Assembly (NCBI GenBank): GCA_947462335.1
Contig: OX381717.1
Location: 20,513,166 to 20,577,165 of the forward strand
From: Harmothoe impar
Lineage: Eukaryota > Annelida > Polychaeta > Phyllodocida > Polynoidae
Reading direction: 5' to 3'
DNA: 64,000 nucleotides
A model generated the notes under the pieces. The model saw only the letters and a list, made by a program, of their open reading frames with translations. It ran no database searches and was not told the origin of the DNA. Shown one piece after another: positions 55,936 to 64,000 of this stretch. How positions within the stretch are numbered: position 1 is the first letter of the stretch; each line of letters begins with the position of its first letter. A program made the position numbers and the translations under genes.

Positions 55936-56280
55936 TCGGGTGGAAACGTACCAATTTTAAAGTGCCTATATGTATGTGAAAAAAAATACTTATAATTATT
56001 TTAACGAATAGGTAAGTTAAGTCCAACTACTACCTTTATGGTAAAAAAGAAATTAGAAAAAAATATTGATTTTCAAAGAAACTAGACCAAAAAATGCCTT
56101 TTATTCTGTAACTCGGTAAATAATGGTCCTACAGGGCTGGAAATCCGCCTGTAGACTCCTTGTTTCGCCACCTACCTCTACCAGCGCCTTCACGGCGTGG
56201 TGGTTAGCACATCGGACTTCAAGTCTTGATGTAGCGTGTTCGAGTCTCCATAGAACCTCGGATTTTATGGCTGCCGATTC

Positions 56281-56371
56281 CCATTCAGAATCGTTCTGAT
56301 ATTCTGGATATCAGAACGATTCTGAATGGGGAATTCAGAATCGTTCTGATATCCTGAATATCAGAACGATT
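56281..56371. repeat. Two consecutive hairpins sharing one arm sequence
   Basis: Hairpin 1 has perfect 22-bp arms (CCATTCAGAATCGTTCTGAT and 2 more bases; 56281-56302 and 56308-56329) with a 5-base loop. Hairpin 2 (56339-56352 / 56358-56371) reuses AATCGTTCTGATAT. The shared arm suggests duplication of one inverted repeat. Confidence 0.9.
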
Positions 56372-56453
56372 TCACCCTCCCAAGTGTGCGCTATGCAGGA
56401 ATATCAGAACGCGAATATCACCTAAAATGGTCGGTGTGCGCCCATATCGTATA

Positions 56454-56492
<39 letters not shown>

Positions 56493-56561
56493 GTATCTGA
56501 CTGGATAACAGTAATATATTTGGAGCAGCGGCAACTGGTGGTTCCCTAAGTATAATCCAGG

Positions 56562-56580
56562 TGGCGCCCCAAGCTGGCCC
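56562..56580 (+). other. Possible tRNA primer-binding site
   Basis: TGGCGCCCCAAGCTGGCCC resembles the TGGCGCCCAACGTGGGGC-type primer-binding sites of some LTR retrotransposons. It lies 96 bases before the ATG of the Gag-like ORF. No LTR was identified on its left. Confidence 0.3.
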
Positions 56581-56675
56581 CACCTTTCCATTTCCGCCCA
56601 CCGCTTGTTCAGTCTGTTTGTAGTAGCCGTTGGATTAGATCATATTTTTTCTCTGTGCGTCATTTATCAGTCAAT

Positions 56676-57143
56676 ATGCCCAAATTTTGTGAGGGCTGTA
56701 AAGAGGAGTTTGACGGACGCAGGTCAGATTGCCCCTACTGCAAAGATGACCGGGAATACAGGGAGCAAAGGGAAAGGAGAAAAAGTGAACTGGATGACCG
56801 AGCAAAGGAGGAAGAAAAGGAGACTCCGCCGGCGGCTACAGGTGGTGCTCCAGGGAGCTCAGGAGGTGCTTCAGGGGGCTCCAAGCCTAAGACCCCCAAG
56901 GGTACCACCAAGACTGATCTAGATCAATCTTTGCACGAACTGGAGGACTTATCAGCAGTCTTAGAGGAGTTTAACAAACTCTCTCTTGACCTGAACGCAA
57001 GGATGTCTAAAATGGAGGGCATGATGGTCCAAATGATGGCTCGTATGCCCGAGAAACAAGATGGCGCCCACCCTGGCCGGTGCCCTTTCAACTTCAGGAC
57101 CCCGCACCCTGGTGCCCAGCCCTTTATTTTCTTAAAAGGGTAG
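56676..57143 (+). CDS. Gag-like zinc-finger/coiled-coil ORF of a truncated retroelement
   Basis: 155 codons from the ATG at 56676; in-frame codons upstream lack ATG. Residues 1-25 hold a C-x2-C...C-x2-C ribbon (FCEGCKEEFDGRRSDCPYC), followed by a highly charged helix (residues 25-52), a Gly/Ser/Pro linker, and a C-terminal coiled coil with Met-rich heptads (about 87-130). This organisation suits a retroelement ORF1/Gag. No RT or integrase follows; downstream is the repeat-motif region. It could also be a host exon or a domesticated Gag. Confidence 0.45.
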   Translation: MPKFCEGCKEEFDGRRSDCPYCKDDREYREQRERRKSELDDRAKEEEKETPPAATGGAPGSSGGASGGSKPKTPKGTTKTDLDQSLHELEDLSAVLEEFNKLSLDLNARMSKMEGMMVQMMARMPEKQDGAHPGRCPFNFRTPHPGAQPFIFLKG

Positions 57144-57232
57144 CATCTTGGCTCCCTGAAATCACTGTGGAACTCTGTTTCGCCGAAGAATGCAGTTTCT
57201 ATTCACTGTCCACCACATGCTACCATAATCTT

Positions 57233-59404
57233 GAGGCGTCTGTGACATTAATGAAGAGTGCACTGCAACAATCTCTTTTAAAGTGACCCAGGAACTCCAA
57301 ATTTTGTCTCCTTTTTGGCTGATCATGTACTATTATTACTGGGAATTTTCAAAGCTTTAGGTCGCAAATTAAAAAGATTGTGGTACATTCAATTATGTGG
57401 AAATAAGAAAAATCCAAAGCAGTTTGTAACACTTTACCAACTTTAGCCTAGTTTCCTCAAACTTGCTCGGTTTACCAATAAAATAGCTGTGTAATATCTT
57501 TAATATGTGTAGTTCCCAAAATATTAATCCTTAGATAATGGTATTGGAATATCTGGCCACACCAGTCATTGCAATGTGGTGTTGAATACTCTATTAACGT
57601 CACAGACGCCTCGAGACTCATAGCAATTCCCTAGAATCATCATAGAATCATCACAATTGTTCAGAACATGTTTGAAACTTACAAACAAATACAAAACAGG
57701 TTACTGAACTATTTACTGGCAATATACGATGAGATATACCACTCTTAAATTATGCACTCAGTCTTTGAAAATTAAAAAAGTTACATTTTCATCAGTTTTC
57801 ACAACACAATCTGTGTAGCCATGTTAATAATCTGTAAGGCAAACCTTCTTACAGTCATTTAAAACAATAATAATGACTATACCAGACCCTAGAGGTAAAT
57901 ACCAGCTGTCTGTGTGAGACCTAGGCAAGAATTCATTAACGTCACAGACGCCTCATGTAGATATCATACATCATTGCGCACTTTAAACATGAAGTTTCTA
58001 CTATGGCTTAAGCACCGTACTCATACTATAGATATATGATAGGGGCATGTTGTATCAAAATATTGGGAGGCTGGGTGCAGGAGTACTAGTCAATTCCTTC
58101 AATTATAGAATAATGAGGCGTTTGTGACGGAAATAAAATGGCCTTAAAATGTAGATAAACTTTGAAAAATAATAGGGTTTCTTGTAATATTTGGGTTCAG
58201 ATTATTAGATGAGATGCCCCTAAAGCATGTGGTAAACTTACAGCATTCAATTCAATTAAGTAGCCCATGTATAGCAGACATTCAATTTTTCTCTGAGGCG
58301 TCTGTGACAAAAACTCATGAATGCATAAAATGACATGAAATTGCCAGAAAAAAGCACAGCCGGGTAAATGTAGCAGCCTAAAATGATGAAGGGGGGTGTG
58401 CAGATGGTACATAAATCATAGAATATTATGCTTGGATTGCCTTTTGGTAGATGGTACTATAACTCCTGACGAAATATCATAGATTTTCAAGAACTTGTTC
58501 AAAAAGTGCCAACAGTATAAGTATAATCAAATTGGTTCATAGAAAAAACTACACACAAGAGTAGAGGAACATCTATTCTACCTATTTAAGTCAGTGTATA
58601 CCACCAGGGACCCATATTTCACGGGCCAAGACCAATTTGCATATACACGCATTACTGTCACAGACGTCTCCGTTACTGTCACCGACACCTCACTGGTATA
58701 CAAATACAGCATCCACAAGGTACATAGGGTATTTATCAATGAAAAATCTGTTGATCAACATATCCATATAAGGGTAATAGATACAAAAAGATTTGAATAA
58801 AAACATGAATATATGCTTGAGAGGGTATGAGGTGTTAAGTGTCTGTGACTGTTTTCCAGAATTTGTTCTGGAAGTGCCCGAAATATAACCTTAATCACAT
58901 GGGATCGTAACATAACTACACAGAGGGGATGGGGAACAACTATTTTATTCTTTTTAGTTGATATATACAACCAGTGACCCATATTTCATGGGCTAGGACC
59001 AATTTTCCTTGTCCTTTCATTACTGTCACAGACGCCTCAGTTACTGTCACAGACGCCTCACCCATACACAAATACAGCAAACGCAATACATATGGGGTAC
59101 TTATCGATGCAAATGCTGTTGATGATCCATCAACAAGACCCAATAGGTATTATAGGGTCCAAGAATTTAAAATAAAAGCATAAATGTAAGCTGGAGAGGG
59201 TAACATGTGTTGAGGCGTCTGTGACAGTAACTTGAGTTCCAATACACTATATTGCACATAAGGGAGAGAAAAAGTGGGCATGACTCAAATTCTTCTTAGC
59301 CATGAGCACACCAATTGGGAGGCTCTAGATTGCTGGTAGTAAGGATATTAAGTGAATACTATTAATAAAGATATAGGCCCTTTTATTACTGTCACAGACG
59401 CCTC
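57233..59404. repeat. Array of the 14-mer GTCACAGACGCCTC in both orientations
   Basis: Exact copies: forward at 57599, 57941, 59025, 59046 and 59391; reverse (GAGGCGTCTGTGAC) at 57233, 58295 and 59212. Near copies with one to three mismatches are at 58115 (reverse), 58657, 58678 and about 58837 (reverse). Several are extended by ATTACT or GTTACT on the left. The sequences between copies are otherwise ordinary AT-rich DNA. No ORF explains them. Confidence 0.85.
58480..59225 (+). repeat. Tandem duplication of about 370 bp carrying the 14-mer
   Basis: Unit 1 (about 58480-58855) and unit 2 (about 58856-59225) align throughout: TTGTTC...AAGTGCC, CACCAGGGACCCATATTTCA versus CAACCAGTGACCCATATTTC, the paired 14-mers, AAATACAGC, TTATCRATG, then an inverted 14-mer after GAGAGGGTA. 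Unit 1's 14-mers are mutated while unit 2's are perfect. Confidence 0.8.
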
Positions 59405-62400
59405 CGTAACATGTAGTTGCTACACTTGAAGGTCACTGTTGAAAAATGTGCGCAGGATATGAAAGTGTAACAAACTGATTTGTTCACATAACATATATAG
59501 CTACTAGGAAATGCTGTTTAGTGATAGTTTTTGATGTCTCAGTTGACATGAGGGCCTTGTCAAACATGGATAATTAGCTAAAAATCATGGATTTTAGCAA
59601 TTTTTCAACTTTGGAGGCTCATAAATCAGCGAAAAATCATCGTAAATGCAAAATTTAAATTTTTCCCGAAAGCCTAGAGTCTGCCCTCTTATGAAAAACA
59701 AAGAAAGACCATACTGGTGTATGTATTTTTATTCTGTGGCTGTTGCAAAGCAGAAAAATCCCCAAAACCCAGATCAGCATCTTTTTTGGATCTGACCCAT
59801 ATATCCTTTTTCATTTTAATGAGTGATAAATAACCCACTGGCATAAGGCTGAACAGTTGAGGAATAGATTGCTTTGGTACAATGATGATTAAAACTCATG
59901 GGACTAGAATATGGACCCCGGCCCAAGGGTCTCATGCCTCATGGACTACTGTCTGAAATCTTTTTTTCACCATTTACTGTTGAGCAGCTAGGGTGGACCA
60001 TCTAGCATTCATTCACCGTCAATGAACATGGAAAGGGTCTCGACAGTTCAATAGTAGCCGGTAAAGAGGTGCTGCTCTGGCCAATTGCTTTTCTAATATT
60101 TCTGTTCCTTCCTTTCTTCATATGGAGGTTAAAGTAGCTAGTGCAGTTACATGTCGCCGAAAATGAAACGAGTATACATGAAATGCCCAATGAAATGGCA
60201 CCATCAGCAGTAAAAGTAGGGCAATGTGAAAGAGTAATGAACAAAAGTCTACGCATGAGGAATGGTATGAGTAACTAGAACCAGTTTGACTCTGATAAAT
60301 GAAAAAGAACGGCCTTATGTAAAGACCGTGGGAAATGACTGCAGCAATCAACTGCCAACTTCAGAATCACTCTACACATGAATTCAATCTGTCAGGTAAT
60401 AAGACTTGGAGATGCTGTATTAATTTTCTTTGGCCTCCTTGGTCTCCTGAACAGCACCACTCTCCCACCAGAAGCTTCCCATAATTGCAATCACTAAGCA
60501 TTCTGTCAGTGGATTGGCATGATAAATACAACACCAGTAAGACCAAAAAGGATAAGGTGTGTTTCAGGTTACATAGTCTGAAAATCTAGGTAGGGTAGGT
60601 TGGATTTCTTTTCTACTTTGTCCTGAAAGTAACTAAAGATTGACTCACAAAGCTTCAGCACTGACTTGCAAACAACAGAGTCAACCCATGGACCATCAAA
60701 TTGACCCTGAATAACCCTAAAATTACTTAAAATATAAATATTTTCTAAAAATTGGATAACAATTTCTATAGCCGGCCCTGTTTTGCTAGGTAGGGTCAAA
60801 TAACCTGAGACACCTTTTTCTTTTCATTTGACCATAGGAGACTGACTCAATGTACCTTACCAGCCATTATAATGGTAGGGTGGCTGAACGATCTGCCTGA
60901 TCATTCAGTCCGTATCTGATCCTATGTTAAATGACCCTTTTTAGATGTCTTCTCATTTTGGCTAGGGAGCAGATAAAGACTTCTAGTCACTTGGTATGTT
61001 GAGATATTGAGTGTGTCTGTCATATACTAGCTGGAATAAGCATAATAAATTATACTACATATTTCAAAAACAGGAGCGAAGTTGACAATCCTTCAGATTT
61101 CGAGGGTATTTTAAGCTGTATAACTGAGTTTTCACCTGCAACTATCATTTGGGAGAATGGGCACTACTTAATGGCAAATCCATATATTAACAAGATTCTT
61201 TTTTTGTTTGAAGCGTCTTGAATGCAGGTATCACATGGGAAGTCTTATAACTACCAAACAAAATCATATCTATTACAGATAAGCCACTTAAGATTATGTA
61301 TTTGATAACTCATTTTTTAATAAAAATCTTTAATTGGCAATTTACGGCAAACTACTGAAGATAGAGCTAAATCAACTAAAAATTATGTATTTGGAATGAA
61401 AATGATACAACCTACCGCCTGCCAGCGTCAGGCAATCTCTTGGGGATGGTGTGAATATCCTAATCAGTTTAGAGACTTCTTGACACCAGATGGTGGCAGT
61501 GTATAGCTACTTACACCTATGAGTTCCTATTGATAGATTGGTACATGGAGAGAGGTAAGACCATTGATTCAGCAGAATTACACCAGGTAGAGTGGTGGTA
61601 CAGTAAGTAGACTGCTGTGAACCATAGCCTTGGGTATGGCACCAATTTAAAACCTGTCAGAAGGTTCATTAGGATGAGGGAGTTTCAAACAACCACAGCT
61701 AATTTGCTATCTTATGCATCAACATATTATAAGTAGTGTCTGAAATGCGAATATTGAGGCTATCAGTAGATGTGATCCACTTGTATGGCATATCATTTAA
61801 AAATATTGGTCCAGCCACCCTAATAATGGCTCATGAAGGCACCATACAGAAGAAGGATGTAATCTACTTTGAACATCAGGAAATAACTTGCAACGGGATA
61901 TATCAGCTTAGGGTATCGATTTAACTATGATCTGAGGATCTGAGAATTCGCCTGTGAACATCTGCTGCTGAGAGGAGGGGGGTTGAACTGATGAGCTACG
62001 CCTGTGTTGTAGCAAAACAAACCCCAGGAGGTATGTGAGTGAAGGGCACTCGTCAATCTCCCGATGCCTCCTGTACGTAGGCCTCTGATTCAGATGAGGA
62101 GTATAGCACATAGTCTAGGAGTTGGGAATCATATTACTATGCTCAACGTAATGCACTCAATGATTATGAATAGGTTAGTATACTTGTATCTAAGGAATTG
62201 AACTAGATGAGGGAATCCTCCCATATAAAGTAAGTGGGACCCATTTCACAGTAACTCAACTGTTATAAAAGTCGACTAATTTTCGACCCTCTTTTCGATG
62301 AATGACATTTAACTATGCCTAACTTCACCCCACCTCAGGCATAAGGCAGAGCCTTTGAATGACATATTACTATGACACCATAATGATTAACACTGAAAGT

Positions 62401-63475
62401 AAATTAGGGCTGAATGTAAATTGCTTCACACTATTTACAATATATACACCGCAAGGGCCCCATTTCCTTCAGTCTGAAATTACTACTCTCATCTTTCATA
62501 ATCAAGCAGCTAGGGTAGATGATTTAGCTTTCAGTCACCTTTAATGAAATCAGAAAGGTTCCAGACTATACCAGTGTGCTTTAAGAGCTGATAAGTATCC
62601 CTTATAGTTAGTTTTATGAAAACCAGCTAGTTATGAGTCCCACTGCAGTATTGAAGAATAATATTGTTTCTAATAAAAAAAAATTCCAAAAAAAATTCAG
62701 TCTCTCATTTTTATCTTCTTACAACAGAAATCAGCTTGCAGTAGAGTTATATAACTAGTTCAAAGAGCTTTAGGTGTAGGGAGTATGTGAAAGCAAGTTT
62801 GAAACATCTACAGCTGACGGGGACTGACAAGCGCACATCTGTTTGATTAGTATAACTAATAATTAACACTCTGTACGTGGCTATAGGTCTTCCTCTAATC
62901 TTTAGATACCATCTCCATTTCTGCCACTAGTTTTGACCTCAGGGCCAAGAAACGCTTTTGTATACCAACAGACATTATTACCAGTAGAGCAGTTTTTCTT
63001 GTTTTTCAAAAGCGTCCATATAATCAGGCTATATCAAAATCCGAAATGAACAGAGATAATGAACATTCATGTCACTGGGAGGTAAAATGGTTCAAAGTGC
63101 TCATGAATGCAAGATACACCATGCTGCACTGTCCTCACCTTTCATTATCGAAAAGGTAGAGTAGATAGTCCTGTGACATAGCACCCACAAACACTATGCT
63201 GTACGTAGTGGGAAGAGGGTACCATGTGCCCCCCCGCCCCCCCCCCCCCCACCTCACAGGTGCCATGAGCTTGGAGTATTGATGTGGCCATGATCTCAGG
63301 AATGTGTGGAGAGTGTTGAAGCTTGCTGTGAACATCTGTAGCTGAGAGGGCAGGTGAGTTCACACCTGTTCTATTAGTACGCCTTCCCACAGTGTAAATG
63401 TGGCTTCAAGGCGTACAGTATTCATCATTAGTTTCCATTAGTTATCAGTAAAGCAGCTGTCTTTGTTCATCCAAA
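59405..63475. other. Intergenic, repeats only
   Basis: Contains R1 copies at 61938-62020, 62780-62865 and 63297-63392, and a copy of the AATCTGTCAGGTA family at 60310-60450. Bases 63231-63250 are poly(C). No exon was supported. Confidence 0.4.
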
Positions 63476-63645
63476 CACAGAGAAAAGAAACGGAGTCAAA
63501 AGGGAGTCCAGGTTGCCTCCAGAATGACGGCCCTCTTTAGGGGAGCCCAGGTCAACCAAGGGAGTCTAGCTGACTCTCTGGCTGACTTAAGGGAGTCACC
63601 TAGGGGAGTCATATAACTCTCTTGACTCTGTTCCTTTTCTCCGTG
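63476..63645. mobile_element. Foldback MITE family H, copy 2
   Basis: Same TIR (CACAGAGAAAAGAAAC), GTTGCCTCCAGAATGA and TTTAGGGGAG phrases as 33813-34010. The loop carries several GGGAGTC repeats in both orientations. Confidence 0.75.
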
Positions 63646-64000
63646 TACCGTCCAAGTGGTCAAGCCATATCAAATTCTCCATGAACAGAATTCAGCCGTT
63701 TACTTTCATCACAAAACACTGAGAGAATATAGTAGTTGGTCTGACATAGAGATACGTGATACTAAAGTGTGCATTTTGATCTTATACTCTGATATTGGGT
63801 ATGAAAGAAGTGACTTTCATCACTTCAATCGCGGAATCTAGAACCATGTGACATTACCATGCCATACTCTGTATCCTGAGTGAGTGCCACATATTGAGAA
63901 TGACCTTCTTAATGAACTGACATCATAAGGAGGTGGAAAAATGCAATGTGAAAGGGAAAAACTTTTCCAAAGAGTAAGTCTATGCATTAAGCATGATATG

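Larger units (their letters stand above)
55595..56458. mobile_element. TIR-bounded non-autonomous unit with tRNA-like segments and hairpins
   Basis: TTTATTATACGATAT (55595-55609) recurs inverted at 56444-56458. Inside lie two tRNA-like segments (about 55865-55935 and 56190-56255) and two nested hairpins (56281-56329 and 56339-56371). There is no ORF. It may be a MITE that picked up tRNA-derived sequences, or a SINE pair inside a MITE. Confidence 0.6.

Noticed and set aside
55865..55940. Functional tRNA gene
   Set aside because: A and B boxes are present, but the acceptor stem does not pair and the anticodon loop has six bases; better called a tRNA-derived repeat.
58594..59183. ORFs with repeated VTVTDASVTVTD-like peptide
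   Set aside because: The peptide repeat arises from the 14-mer array, and the reading frame is not preserved across copies.

Overview
The window is non-coding-rich animal DNA, most likely from an aquatic invertebrate. The evidence is one host-type gene with GT-AG splice signals (leucine-rich repeat plus PAN/apple), abundant foldback/MITE repeats, a tyrosine-recombinase retrotransposon and protein-primed-polymerase DNA transposons. No sequence fixes the species; amphioxus, hemichordates and lophotrochozoans all carry such elements. There are no bacterial operons, rRNAs or CRISPR arrays.

Layout. (1) 1-5891 is the right part of a Polinton/Maverick-like element. Its very long terminal inverted repeats (TIRs; inner arms 1-1461 and 3674-5134 pair base for base) flank one intronless minus-strand gene of unknown function (2638-3504). 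(2) 5954-7501 holds TTAA-ended MITE-like units. (3) 8111-9908 (minus) is a two-exon secreted LRR-PAN gene. (4) 11682-12337 is a MITE. (5) 15321-20955 is a Ngaro-type retrotransposon with intact split direct repeats (A1-ORFs-B1A2B2), but gag and pol are frameshifted. (6) 20956-37476 is mostly non-coding: a TA microsatellite, two related CACGTG/CCAAT promoter-like segments, foldback elements and a hAT-like MITE. (7) 37483-46999 is a complete Polinton-like element bounded by a 6-bp target duplication (CATATA). It encodes a tandem death-domain-like protein, a PC4-like protein and a 1375-aa protein-primed family B DNA polymerase. (8) 47006-64000 is repeat-rich, with a decayed tyrosine recombinase, palindromic and tRNA-like composite repeats, a gag-like ORF, and an array of the 14-mer GTCACAGACGCCTC at 57.2-59.4 kb.

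The most interesting system is the pair of Polinton-like elements. They share termini (5'-AGTAGTAT), a TIR packed with sites resembling NF-Y, E-box, ETS and CRE motifs, and a conserved TATA promoter module, yet carry different cargo. In the complete element I see no integrase, capsid, protease or packaging ATPase. It therefore looks like a replication-plus-cargo unit that would need integration, and perhaps packaging, supplied in trans. The tandem death-domain protein suggests an anti-apoptotic or immune-signalling decoy, but that is inference.
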